Assembly (NCBI RefSeq): GCF_042647165.1
Contig: NZ_JBHRUV010000018.1
Length of the DNA stretch: 64,000 bases
Reading direction: 5' to 3' (one strand)
Source of the DNA: Camelimonas abortus
GTDB taxonomy: Bacteria; Pseudomonadota; Alphaproteobacteria; Rhizobiales; Beijerinckiaceae
The position numbers and the translations under genes were made by a program. Positions 51,627-61,700 of the stretch are shown here, in pieces. Under the pieces are notes generated by a model, which was given only the letters and a program-made list of their open reading frames with translations, was not told the DNA's origin and did not search any database. Position 1 is the first letter of the stretch. The number at the start of each line of letters is the position of its first letter.

Positions 51627-51884
51627 CTGCGCGCCGCCATTTTTCCCGGAAAGTCCGTTTCTCGGCGCCGCCGCGATGGCAGATGCCGGCGAACCCGGCG
51701 TCATCGGCAGGCGGCGCGCTTCGTCCCACTGTCTCCGCACATGGTAAACAATGCATTAACCGCCGGCGCCGGCGCCTGCACGATGGTCAGCCCCGACGTT
51801 GATCCGCCCGTTTTCGTCACTTGTTGCGGCTCGCGAAAAATTGAGTAACGTCATCCTCGCAACCGTTCCTCGGGGGGGAGGGAT

Positions 51885-52364
51885 ATGACAACGCAAAACG
51901 TCGCGAGCGTTCGCGAAGATGGAAGAATGCGTGCAACTGCGTTAGACGGGAGGGGCGTCGGCGCGGATGCAGCGGGTGGAAAGACGCAGGAGCACTATCT
52001 CATCGGAGATCTGGCCCGTGATTTCGGGGTGACCCTGCGGGCCCTGCGTTTCTATGAGGACAAGGGCCTCCTGCGCCCGGCGCGCCGCGGCGCCGTCCGG
52101 CTCTACAGCGAGCGGGACCGCCAGCGCCTCGTCATCATCCTGAAAGGCAAGCAGCTTGGCTTTACGCTCAGCGAAATCGCCGGGATGATCGCGCGCAACG
52201 AGAATGATCTCGCCGGCGCGAGCGAAGGGCTGACCCTGCGGCTCTCAGTGGAGCAGATCACCGAGCAGATCAATCACCTGCAGGCCCAGAAGCGCGACAT
52301 CGAGGCGGCCATCGCCGAGCTTGAGGCCAGCCGCGCCCAGGCGCTGGCGCGGCGTCTGGGCTGA
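51885..52364 (+). CDS. MerR family transcriptional regulator
   Basis: A 159-residue regulator. The HTH starts at about residue 38 (YLIGDLARDFGVTLRALRFY, EDKGLLRPARRGAVRLYSER), with the MerR core RQRLVIILKGKQLGFTLSEI. A C-terminal coiled coil (ITEQINHLQAQKRDIEAAIA) lacks metal-binding cysteines. This type (LiuR/HmrR-like without Cys) controls branched-chain or fatty acid catabolism; it precedes an acyl-CoA dehydrogenase set, so it probably regulates that. The first ~35 residues are an extra extension. A strong ggggggagg site precedes the ATG. Confidence 0.88.
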   Translation: MTTQNVASVREDGRMRATALDGRGVGADAAGGKTQEHYLIGDLARDFGVTLRALRFYEDKGLLRPARRGAVRLYSERDRQRLVIILKGKQLGFTLSEIAGMIARNENDLAGASEGLTLRLSVEQITEQINHLQAQKRDIEAAIAELEASRAQALARRLG

Positions 52365-53153
52365 GCCTCGCAGGCGGACGGAGCCGGCTGGTCCGTTCCG
52401 TCCGCTCCCGGAAACCGCCCTTTTCCGGAGCCGTCATGCAGGCGGCCAGTCATCGCGAACATGAAGACAGGTCCGGCGGAGGCAAAACCGCCGGATTCTC
52501 CAGGTGCGCCGCGGGGGGCGGCGCTACGGCGCGCCGTTCACGCCAGTCCCGCCTGTACGGGCCTGTTTTTGTCGTGCTCTCCCGCAGGCGGCGTGCGCGC
52601 CAGCAACGGCCGGCGAACCGTTCCTGACGCCCGAATTATACCGAATTCGGCGCGCGAAATTCATGCGACCGAATGGCGCTGCCGGCGGGGGAATGCCCGG
52701 CCGCGCGCCGCTGCGCCGGGGCGCCGGGGCGCCGTCCGCGCCCGCCTTCCGGCCGTTCCCGCGCCTTATGCGACCAAAGTCGGGGGCGTGGCGCGGTCGC
52801 TGCTGGCTGGCAAAATTTTGCCATCAATAACAGTGTGTTATCGCAATTTCCGCGCCGCCCGGCGCGCGGGGCGCGCGGCCGGCGCCGGCGCGGCGGCCTT
52901 CAATGGCGCGGCGGATTGGTTTATATGTGAACTATTCCGGACGGGTTTCGCCGGGGACAGGCGCCCGCGCGGCCAGGCCCGCGGGGGCGGACGTCCTGGC
53001 GGCCGGTTCCCGGAGCGCCGCGGACCGGCGCGACGGCGCCCCGCCGCCGCAGGCCGCGCGCAGGCGCCGGTCCGGCGCCCGTCTTCTCCCGCAAGGTTCC
53101 GCGGGGGAGGCTGGAGACTGATCAGGCGACGCGTTCGCCGCCAGGAGATGCCC
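52365..53153. other. Long intergenic region upstream of the beta-oxidation genes
   Basis: No gene with recognisable features. The AT-richer patch near 52800-52850 carries two adjacent perfect palindromes, listed separately. Confidence 0.5.
52808..52841. promoter_or_regulatory. Two adjacent palindromes, candidate operators
   Basis: TGGCAAAATTTTGCCA (52808-52823) is a perfect 16-bp palindrome. Three bases later ATAACA-GTG-TGTTAT (52827-52841) is a perfect 6-bp inverted repeat with a 3-bp centre. Two such sites side by side in a GC-rich gap strongly suggest regulator binding. The upstream MerR protein is one candidate, an unlinked TetR-type regulator another. Confidence 0.6.
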
Positions 53154-54947
53154 ATGCCCACCTACAAGGCGCCCGTTGATGACGTCATGTTCCTGCTCAG
53201 GGACGTGCTTGAACTGGAGAAATACGCCGACCTGCCGGGGTTCGCCGACGCGAGCCCGGACATGGTGGAGGCGATCCTCCGCGAAGGCGCCCGGATCTGC
53301 GAGGAAGTCCTGCAGCCGCTCAACGCCAGCGGCGACCAGGAGGGCTGCCGCCGCCATGACGACGGCTCGGTGACCACGCCGAAAGGTTTCCGCGAGGCCT
53401 ATGAGGCCTTCGCCGCCGGCGGCTGGATGGGGCTCGCCGCCAGCCCCGAATATGGCGGCCAGGGCCTGCCCTATACCGTCGCGGCGGCCATGAACGAGTT
53501 TTCCTCCGCCGCCAACATGGCCTTCTCCATGTATCCGGGCCTCACCATGGGCGCGGCGGCGGCGCTGTACGTGCACGGGTCGGAGGAGATCAGGCGCACC
53601 TATCTGCCCAACATGCTTTCGGGCAAATGGTCCGGCACCATGAACCTCACCGAGCCGCACTGCGGCACGGACCTCGGCCTGCTGAAGACGAAGGCGACGC
53701 GCAATCCGGACGGGACCTTCTCCGTCACCGGCTCCAAGATCTTCATCTCCGCCGGCGAGCACGACCTCACCGAGAACATCGTCCATCTGGTGCTGGCCCG
53801 CATCGAGGGCGCGCCGGCGGGCGTGAAGGGCATCTCGCTGTTCGTCGTGCCGAAGTTCCTGGTGAATGCGGACGGCTCTCTGGGGGGGCGCAACGCGGTG
53901 CGCTGCGGCTCCATCGAGCACAAGATGGGCATTCACGCCAACGCCACCTGCGTCATGAACTATGAGGGCGCCACGGGCTGGCTGGTGGGCGAGGAGAACC
54001 GCGGCCTCAACGCCATGTTCGTGATGATGAACGAGGCGCGACTGGGCGTGGCCATCCAGGGGCTGGCCCAGTCCGAGGTCGCCTACCAGAACGCCGCCGC
54101 CTACGCGAAGGAGCGCCTGCAGGGCCGCGCCCTCACCGGGCCGGCGGCGCCGGACAGGCCGGCCGATCCGATCATCGTCCATCCGGACGTGCGACGCACG
54201 CTGATGACCATCCGCGCCTTCAATGAGGGCGCCCGCGCCCTGATGCTGTGGACGGCGCTGAAGAGCGACATCGCCCACCGATCGCCGGACAGGGCGGCCG
54301 CCGAGGCGGCCGACGACGTGCTCGGCCTGATGACTCCCGTGCTCAAGGGCGTGTTCACCGATTGCGGCTTCGACAACACCGTGCGCGCCCAGCAGATGTT
54401 CGGCGGCCACGGCTACATCGTCGAGACCGGCGTGGAGCAGTTCGTGCGCGACGCGCGCATCGCCATGATCTATGAGGGCGCCAACGGCATCCAGGCGCTG
54501 GACCTGGTGGGCCGCAAGCTGGCGCGCAACGGCGGCCGCGCCGCCATGATCTTCTTCGGCGAGCTGCAGGGCTTCATCAGCGAAAACGCCGGCGACGAAA
54601 ACCTCGCGCCCTTCCTCAAGGCGCTGGCAGAGTCCGCCGGCCACCTGCAGCAGGCCACCATGTGGCTGATGCAGAACGGCGCGAAGGATCCCGACAACGC
54701 CGGCGCCGCCAGCCATGACTACATGCACATGGCCGGCCTGGTGGCCATCGGCTACATGTGGGCGCGCATCCTCAGGGCCCTGTACGCGAAGAAGGCCGCC
54801 GGCGAGACCCTGTCGCCGGCGCTGGAGACCAAGTTCGCCCTGGCCGACTTCTACGCCCGGCGCATGCTCCCGGAAACCGGCGCGCAGCTCGCCCGCATCC
54901 GCTCCGGCGCCGCGACGGTGATGGCGCTGCCGGCCGGGGCGTTCTGA
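53154..54947 (+). CDS. Acyl-CoA dehydrogenase (long FadE/DmdC-like type)
   Basis: A 597-residue flavoprotein of the long class with a C-terminal extension. MPTYKAPVDDVMFLLRDVLE is the characteristic start; WSGTMNLTEPHCGTDLGLLK and TGSKIFISAGEHD line the FAD/substrate site; the catalytic Glu441 lies in RIAMIYEGANGIQALDLVGR. The subclass includes 3-methylmercaptopropionyl-CoA and long-chain acyl-CoA dehydrogenases. It performs the first step of beta-oxidation, with thiolase and FadB-like genes downstream. ATG at 53154 is chosen since AGGAG lies six bases upstream. Confidence 0.92.
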   Translation: MPTYKAPVDDVMFLLRDVLELEKYADLPGFADASPDMVEAILREGARICEEVLQPLNASGDQEGCRRHDDGSVTTPKGFREAYEAFAAGGWMGLAASPEYGGQGLPYTVAAAMNEFSSAANMAFSMYPGLTMGAAAALYVHGSEEIRRTYLPNMLSGKWSGTMNLTEPHCGTDLGLLKTKATRNPDGTFSVTGSKIFISAGEHDLTENIVHLVLARIEGAPAGVKGISLFVVPKFLVNADGSLGGRNAVRCGSIEHKMGIHANATCVMNYEGATGWLVGEENRGLNAMFVMMNEARLGVAIQGLAQSEVAYQNAAAYAKERLQGRALTGPAAPDRPADPIIVHPDVRRTLMTIRAFNEGARALMLWTALKSDIAHRSPDRAAAEAADDVLGLMTPVLKGVFTDCGFDNTVRAQQMFGGHGYIVETGVEQFVRDARIAMIYEGANGIQALDLVGRKLARNGGRAAMIFFGELQGFISENAGDENLAPFLKALAESAGHLQQATMWLMQNGAKDPDNAGAASHDYMHMAGLVAIGYMWARILRALYAKKAAGETLSPALETKFALADFYARRMLPETGAQLARIRSGAATVMALPAGAF

Positions 54948-54959
54948 TCTGGCGCATGC

Positions 54960-54991
54960 GGCGCCGCCCCGCCCGGGCGGCGCCGTTTTTT
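54960..54991 (+). terminator. Rho-independent terminator after the acyl-CoA dehydrogenase
   Basis: A 10-bp stem GGCGCCGCCC/GGGCGGCGCC with a 5-nt loop is followed by GTTTTTT. It may separate or attenuate expression between the dehydrogenase and the thiolase. Confidence 0.82.
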
Positions 54992-55082
54992 CACAGGCGG
55001 CGGCCCTGCGGCCGCCCGTCCGGCCGCGGCCGGCGGCAGGCGTCGCCGCGCCGCCCGCCCGGTTCCGACCTGGAGGCCCACG

Positions 55083-56291
55083 ATGGCTGAAGCCTTTATC
55101 TACGACGCCGTCCGCACGCCGCGCGGTCGCGGCAAGAAGGACGGCACCCTGCACGAGTGCTCGACCCTCAAACTGGCGACCACGGTCCTGGAAGCCATTC
55201 GCGACCGCAACGGGCTGGACACCCGCCTGGTGGACGACGTCATTCTCGGCTGCGTCGATCCGGTGGGGGAGGCGGGCGGCGACATCGCCCGCGCCGCGGC
55301 GCTGGCCGCCGGCTATGGCCATCACGTGCCCGGCGTGCAGATCAACCGCTTCTGCGCCTCCGGTCTTGACGCGGTGAACTTCGCCGCCGCCCAGGTGATG
55401 AGCGGCCAGCATGACATGGCCATCGGCGGCGGCGTTGAGTCCATGAGCCGCGTCGGCATGGGCGCCGCCGGCGGCGCCTGGCCGATGGATCCGGCGGTGG
55501 CGGTGAAGGCCTACTTCATGCCCCAGGGCGTTTCGGCCGACCTCATCGCCACCAGATACGGCTTCAGCCGCGACGACGTGGACGCCTACGCCGTGGAGAG
55601 CCAGAGGCGCGCCGCCCGCGCGTGGGCGGAGGGGCGTTTCGCGAACTCGGTGACGCCGGTGCGCGACATCAACGGCGTCACCATTCTTGACCGCGACGAG
55701 CACATGCGTCCCAACGCCGACATGCAGGCGCTGGCGCAGCTGCAGCCCTCCTTCGCCCAGGTGGCGCAGATGGCCGGCTTCGACCAGGTGGCCATCCAGG
55801 CCTATCCGGAGGTGGAGCGGCTCAACCACGTGCATCACGCCGGCAATTCCTCCGGCATCGTCGACGGCGCCGCCGCGGTGCTGGTCGGCAGCCGCGCGGC
55901 GGGGGAGAAGGCGGGGCTGAAGCCGCGCGCCCGCATCCGCGCCTTCGCCAATATCGGCTCGGAGCCGGCGATCATGCTTACCGGGCCCATCGACGTCACC
56001 CGCAAGCTGCTGGCCCGCGCCGGCATGGGCATCCGCGACATCGACCTGTTCGAGCTCAACGAGGCCTTCGCCGCGGTGGTGCTGCGCTACATGCAGGCCT
56101 TCGACATCGACCCGGCGATCATGAATCCCAACGGCGGCGCCATCGCCATGGGCCATCCGCTCGGCGCCACCGGGGCGATGATCCTCGGCGCGGCGCTGGA
56201 CGAGCTGGAGCGCACCGGCGGGCAGACCGCGCTGGTCACCCTGTGCGTCGGCGCCGGCATGGGCACGGCCACCATCATCGAGCGGGTCTGA
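55083..56291 (+). CDS. Acetyl-CoA C-acetyltransferase (FadA-type thiolase)
   Basis: A 402-residue thiolase. The nucleophilic Cys91 lies in VQINRFCASGLDAVNFAAAQ, NEAFAAVVLRYM is the conserved loop, NPNGGAIAMGHPLGATGAM carries the catalytic His, and LCVGAGMGTATIIERV holds Cys388, the general acid/base. It cleaves 3-ketoacyl-CoA in beta-oxidation. It lies 110 bp before the FadB-like gene, with which it is expected to form a complex. Confidence 0.94.
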   Translation: MAEAFIYDAVRTPRGRGKKDGTLHECSTLKLATTVLEAIRDRNGLDTRLVDDVILGCVDPVGEAGGDIARAAALAAGYGHHVPGVQINRFCASGLDAVNFAAAQVMSGQHDMAIGGGVESMSRVGMGAAGGAWPMDPAVAVKAYFMPQGVSADLIATRYGFSRDDVDAYAVESQRRAARAWAEGRFANSVTPVRDINGVTILDRDEHMRPNADMQALAQLQPSFAQVAQMAGFDQVAIQAYPEVERLNHVHHAGNSSGIVDGAAAVLVGSRAAGEKAGLKPRARIRAFANIGSEPAIMLTGPIDVTRKLLARAGMGIRDIDLFELNEAFAAVVLRYMQAFDIDPAIMNPNGGAIAMGHPLGATGAMILGAALDELERTGGQTALVTLCVGAGMGTATIIERV

Positions 56292-56401
56292 TCCGCGCCT
56301 CGCAGCCCCGCCGGCGCGGCGGGGCCCCGGAACACTCGCGTTCGCCGCCGGCGCAGGGCCCGCCGCCCCGGCCGGAACGCCACGACAGCGGGAGACAGCA
56401 C

Positions 56402-58603
56402 ATGAGTCTCGGCCAGTTTCGCATCGATGTGGACGCCGATGGCGTCGCCCTGGTGACCTGGGACCAGCCCGGCGCGCCGATGAACGTCATCAACCTGGCG
56501 ATGATGGAGGAGTTCGGCCAGGTCATCGACCGCATCGCCTCGGACGCCGCCATCCGCGGCGCCGTGATCGCCTCAGGCAAGGACAGTTTCTCCGCCGGCG
56601 CCGATCTCAACATGCTGCAGGGCGCGCGGCAGGAGTACGCGCGGCTCGCCGCCAGCGACGGGGAGACGGCGGCGCGGGCGTTCTTCCAGGAAACCCGCCG
56701 CCTGTCGCAGCTGTACCGGCGGCTGGAGACCTGCGGCAAGCCGGTGGCGGCCGCCATCCGCGGCCTCGCCCTTGGCGGCGGCTTCGAGCTGGCGCTGGCC
56801 TGCCATTACCGGGTGATGGCCGACGACGCGGCGACGAAGGTGGGGCTGCCGGAAATCCAGGTGGGGCTCATCCCCGGCGGCGGCGGCGCCCAGCGCATCG
56901 CGCGCCTGCTGGCCACGCCGGACGCGCTGCAGTTCCTGTTCCGCGGCCAGCAGTTCGACGCCGCCCGGGCCCGCGGCATGGGCCTCGTCCATGAGGCGGC
57001 GGCGCCCGGCGAGGTCGTCAGCGCGGCGAAGGCGTGGATCCTCGGCGGCGGCAAAGGCGTGGCCCCCTGGGACGCGCCCGGCTTCCGGCCGCCCTCCGGC
57101 AAGGTGTTCTCGCCGCTGGGCATGCAGGTGTTTCCGGCCGCCAACGCCATCTACCGCAAGGAGACGTACGGCAACTACCCGGCGGCGCGGGCGATTCTCT
57201 CCTGCGTCTATGAAGGGCTGCAGCTGCCGTTCGATCTGGCGCTGCAGGTGGAGAGCCGTTACTTCGCCCATGTCCTGCGCACGCCGGAGGCGGCGGCGAT
57301 GATCCGCTCGCTGTTCGTCTCCATGAACGAGCTGAACAAGGGCGCCCGCCGGCCTGCGGGCGCGCCGCAGACGCGGCTGCGCCGCGTCGGCGTCGTCGGC
57401 GCCGGCTTCATGGGCGCGGGCATCGCCCATGTGAGCGCCCGCGCGGGCCTTGAGGTGACGCTCGTCGACCGCGACCAGCAGACTGCGGAGCGCGGCAAGG
57501 CCCATGCGGAGAAGCTGGCCGCGGACGAGGTGCGCAAGGGGCGCGCCACGCCGGAGCAGCGCGACGCCCTGCTGGCGCGCATCGTCCCCACCTCTGATTA
57601 CGGCGCGCTGAAAGGCTGCGACCTGGTGATCGAGGCGGTGTTCGAGGATCCGCAGGTGAAGGCGCAGGTCATCGCCAGCGTGGAGGCGGCCGTCGGCGGG
57701 GACGCGGTTCTCGCCTCCAACACCTCGACCCTGCCCATCACCGGCCTCGCGAAGCATGCGTCGCGGCCGGAGAACTTCATCGGCGTCCACTTCTTCTCCC
57801 CGGTGGAGAAGATGCTGCTGGTGGAGCTGATCGTCGGCAGGCAGACCGGCGAGCGGGCCCTTGCCGTGGCCATGGATTACGTGCGGCTGATCCGCAAGAC
57901 GCCGGTGGTGGTCAATGACGCCCGCGGCTTCTTCGCCAACCGCTGCGTCGGCGCCTATGTCCAGGAGGGCCACCTGATGCTGCTGGAGGGCGTGCCGCCG
58001 GCGATGATCGAGAACGTCGGCCGCATGGCCGGCATGCCGGTGGGGCCGCTGGCGCTGAACGACGAGGTCGCCATCGATCTCGCCCTGCGCATCGCCCGCG
58101 CCACGAAGGCGGAGGAGGGGCCGCAGGCGGTGGACCCGGACCAGTACGCCCTGCTGGAGGCCATGGTGGAGGGCGAGGGCCGTCTCGGCCGCAAGAACGG
58201 CAAGGGGTTCTATGACTATTCCGGAGATGGCGGCAAGCGCCTGTGGCCCGGGCTGGCGAAGTTCCAGAAAACCAGGCTCGATCCCGATACGCTGGACGTG
58301 ACCGAGCTGAAGCAGCGCTTCCTCGTCGCCCAGGCGCTGGAGGCGGCGCGCAGCCTTGAGCAGGGCATCGTCACCGATCCGCGCGAGGCGGACGTGGGCT
58401 CCATCATCGGCTTCGGCTTCGCTCCGTTCACCGGCGGCGTGCTCAGCTACATCGACGGCATGGGCGCGGCGAATTTCGTGGCCCTGTGCCGGAAACTGGA
58501 GGCGAAATACGGGCCGCGCTTCGCCCCGAACGGCCAGCTGCTCGACATGGCCCGGACCGGCGGCTCCTATTACCCGAAGCCGGCCGCGGCGGCGGCCGCC
58601 TGA
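56402..58603 (+). CDS. FadB/FadJ-like enoyl-CoA hydratase/3-hydroxyacyl-CoA dehydrogenase
   Basis: A 733-residue bifunctional enzyme. The N-terminal crotonase domain (1-300) has IASGKDSFSAGADLNMLQGA and GLALGGGFELALACHYRVMA with the Glu pair (GGFEL and LPEIQVGLIPGGGGAQRI). The NAD-binding domain begins RVGVVGAGFMGAGIAHVSAR. ENFIGVHFFSPVEKMLLVEL holds the dehydrogenase His, and the C-terminal domain has GKGFYDYSGDGGKRL. It catalyses steps two and three of beta-oxidation. The gacagcgggagacagc site precedes the ATG. Confidence 0.95.
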   Translation: MSLGQFRIDVDADGVALVTWDQPGAPMNVINLAMMEEFGQVIDRIASDAAIRGAVIASGKDSFSAGADLNMLQGARQEYARLAASDGETAARAFFQETRRLSQLYRRLETCGKPVAAAIRGLALGGGFELALACHYRVMADDAATKVGLPEIQVGLIPGGGGAQRIARLLATPDALQFLFRGQQFDAARARGMGLVHEAAAPGEVVSAAKAWILGGGKGVAPWDAPGFRPPSGKVFSPLGMQVFPAANAIYRKETYGNYPAARAILSCVYEGLQLPFDLALQVESRYFAHVLRTPEAAAMIRSLFVSMNELNKGARRPAGAPQTRLRRVGVVGAGFMGAGIAHVSARAGLEVTLVDRDQQTAERGKAHAEKLAADEVRKGRATPEQRDALLARIVPTSDYGALKGCDLVIEAVFEDPQVKAQVIASVEAAVGGDAVLASNTSTLPITGLAKHASRPENFIGVHFFSPVEKMLLVELIVGRQTGERALAVAMDYVRLIRKTPVVVNDARGFFANRCVGAYVQEGHLMLLEGVPPAMIENVGRMAGMPVGPLALNDEVAIDLALRIARATKAEEGPQAVDPDQYALLEAMVEGEGRLGRKNGKGFYDYSGDGGKRLWPGLAKFQKTRLDPDTLDVTELKQRFLVAQALEAARSLEQGIVTDPREADVGSIIGFGFAPFTGGVLSYIDGMGAANFVALCRKLEAKYGPRFAPNGQLLDMARTGGSYYPKPAAAAAA

Positions 58604-58796
58604 GCGGCCCCCCGGCGCGGGAGCGGCGCGCGGCCGGAATGGCCGTCTCCCCCGGGGCGGCGTTTCCCCGGGGCCGGCGGGGCGGCCTCCTGACAGGCCG
58701 GCGAAAAGGTCTTGCGGCGCAATCGGACGGGCCGCGTCGCCATGCCGGCGCCGCGGACCGTCTCCTGTTCCGCGCGCGGCCGCGCCGCGGCGGCCG

Positions 58797-61700
58797 TCAG
58801 GCGTCGTCGTCCAGGCTCGCGCGCTGCAGCGTCTCGGTGGCGGCCAGCCGCGCCCGCCACTGGGTGAGCAGGGCGCGCAACGCCGCCGGTTTCAGCGGCT
58901 TGTGCAGCACGTGGGCGTTTTTCTCCTGGGCGGCGGCGCGCACTTCCGGCGAGCGGTCGGCGGTGAGCAGCAGGGCGTAGACCTCCGGTCCCAGCCGCCA
59001 GCGCAGGCGGGTGATCGCCTCCAGCCCGTCGCTCTCGTCGAGATGGTAGTCGGCGATGATGACGTCCGGGGTGAAGCGGCGCGCGCCGAGGGCGCGGTTG
59101 GCCTCCTCGAGGCTGCGGCCGGTGACCACGTCGCAGCCCCAGCCTTCCAGCAGCATCTGCATGCCGTCCAGAATCGCCGGCTCATTGTCGATGGCCAGCA
59201 CCCGCAGGCCGGTGAGCGGCGTGCTCGCCGCCGGGGCGACGCGGCTTTCGGCCTGGGGCAGCGGCTCGCGGATCGCCACGGTGACGGCGAACACCGAGCC
59301 GCGGCCCGGCTTCGAGCTGAGCGACACCTTGTGGTTGAGCACATGGGCGATGCGCTCGACGATGGAGAGGCCAAGGCCAAGGCCGCGCGCCTCGCGCATG
59401 CCCTGGTCGAGCCGCTGGAACTCGCGGAAAATCAGCCGCTGCTTGGATTCGGGGATGCCGAGACCGGTGTCCGCCACCTCGATGCGCAGCCGGTCGCCGC
59501 GGCGCCGGCAGCCCACCAGCACCTTGCCGGAGGGCGTGTACTTGATGGCGTTGGAGATGAGGTTCTGCAGCAGCCGCCGCAGCAGCCGCCGGTCCGAGCG
59601 CACGTGCAGCGAGCAGGGCAGCACCCTCAGCTTCAGCCCCTTCTGGGTGGCCATGGGCGCGAATTCGCGCTGCAGCTGCTCCAGCAGCGGCCCGATGGGG
59701 AAAATGGTGAACTCGGCCCGCATCTGCCCGGCGTCGAGGCGCGAGATGTCGAGCAGGGCGGTGAGGATCTCCTCCACCGCGTCGAGGGAGCTGACGATGC
59801 TTTCGATGGTCTGGCGGTCTTCGTCCGCCGGCTTCATGCGCTCGGTGAGGGCGGCGGCGTACAGGCGGGCGGCGTTGAGCGGCTGCAGGATGTCGTGGCT
59901 GGCGGCGGCGAGGAAGCGGGTCTTGGACTGGTTGGCCTCCTCGGCCTCGGCCTTGGCGCGGGTGAGGGCCTCGTTGAGGCGCATCAGCTCCTGGGTGCGC
60001 TCCTCCACGCGTTTTTCCAGGGTTGCGTAGGCGGCCTCCAGCGCCTCCTCCGCCTCCACCTCCCGGGTCACCTCGGTGTAGGTGATGACGTAGCCGCCGC
60101 CGGGCAGCTTGTTGGAGCGGATCTCGATGACGCTTTTGCCCGGGTAGAGCTTCACCCGCTGCGGCGGGCCGTCGCTGAGCAGGCTGGCGAGGCGCTCGGC
60201 CACCAGGTCGTCGACATTGCCGGGGCCATAGGCGCCGCGGCGGGCGTTGAAGGTGACCACGGCGTCGAGGCCCACGCCGACGCGCACCAGGTCCGGCGGC
60301 AGGTCGTAGAGGTCCACGAAGGCCTTGTTCCAGGCCAGGATGCGCATCTCCCGGTCCAGGATGGTGATGCCCTGCTGCGCGTGGTCGAGCGCGTTCTGCA
60401 GGACGTCGCGATTGTACTGGATGGCGGCGGAGGCGTCGTCCAGCAGTTCCATGGCGTCGCGTGAGGACAGCTTCTCCCGGCTGTTGAGCAGCGACAGCAT
60501 CAGCCGCGACGAGGCGGCGCCCATCACTGACGACAGCAGGTGTTCGGCGAAACGGATGGTCTGGATGTCGGCGGGGGCCGGGCCGCAGGCGGGCGCGCTG
60601 CGGGTGGCGCTGAAACTGTCGAAGGCGGCGCGCGCGCGCTCTTCGCCCAGATAGCGCGCCACCGCCCGGTACAGGTCGTCGAACGAGGCGATGCCGCGCA
60701 TCGGCACCGGGCTCTGGCTCATGCCGGGCTCCGGCGCGAGGAAGGCGTGGGCCTGAAGCCGCTCGATGGCGCTGGCGGGACGGAGAAGCGAAAACAGCAC
60801 ATAGCAGACAATGTTGAGGCCGAGGCTCCACAGGACCCCCGGCGTGATGTCTCCGGGCGCGGCGCCGGTGAGCAGCGCCGGATTGATGACGTGCGCCCCG
60901 AAGGGGCCGGTCAGGAAGGGCTCGCGCAGGCTGGCCGGATCGGCGATGGCCGGCAGCAGCAGCATCCACGCCCAGGCCAGCCAGCCGGCGGCGAGGCCTG
61001 CGGCCGCGCCCAGCGCCGTGCCGCGCCGCCACGCCATGCCGCCGAAAAAAGCCGGCGCGATCTGCGCGATGGCCGCGAACGACAGCAGCCCCGTGGACAC
61101 CAGCGCCGCCTCGCCGGCATGGGCGTTATAAAGGTAGGCCAGCGCCATCGCCAGCATGATCGAGCAGCGGCGGATGCCCAGCACCACCGGCGCCATGTCC
61201 GTGCGGATGCGGTAGCCGCGCGCCGCCCGCGCCGAGCGCCAGCGCAGCACCAGCGGCATCACCAGGTCGTTGGAGATCATGATGGCCAGCGCCACCGAGT
61301 CGACGATGATCATCGCCGTCGCCGCCGACAGCCCGCCGACGAAGGCCACCAGCGCCATCCAGCCGGCGCCGTGCTGCAGCGGCAGCTGCAGCAGCATCAT
61401 GTCCCGGTCGGTGTCCGGCGGCAGCGTGGCGAGCCCGGCCAGCGCCACCGGAATGACGAACAGGTTGATGAGCGCCAGATAGCCGCTGAACATCCACGCC
61501 ATGCGGGGCGCGTCGTCCCGGCGGCGGTTCTCGACCACGATCATGTGGAACTGGCGCGGCAGCAGAAGCGCCGCGCAGGCCGAGAGCAGCGCCAGCGCCC
61601 CCAGCGTGGTCGGGCCGGACGTGCGCGCGAAGAAATCCTGCCCACCGTCGCCGGCGCGCCCGACGATGTCGGCCATGCCGCCGAAAATGCCGTAAACGAT

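Noticed and set aside
49203..51848. 881-codon plus-strand frame across the SEL1-repeat gene
   Set aside because: It is the antisense shadow of a repeat-rich GC-biased gene; the minus-strand frame has recognisable SEL1 and membrane features.
52932..56156. 1074-codon minus-strand frame over the acyl-CoA dehydrogenase and thiolase
   Set aside because: It is antisense to two canonical enzymes and is His/Arg/Gly-rich without motifs.
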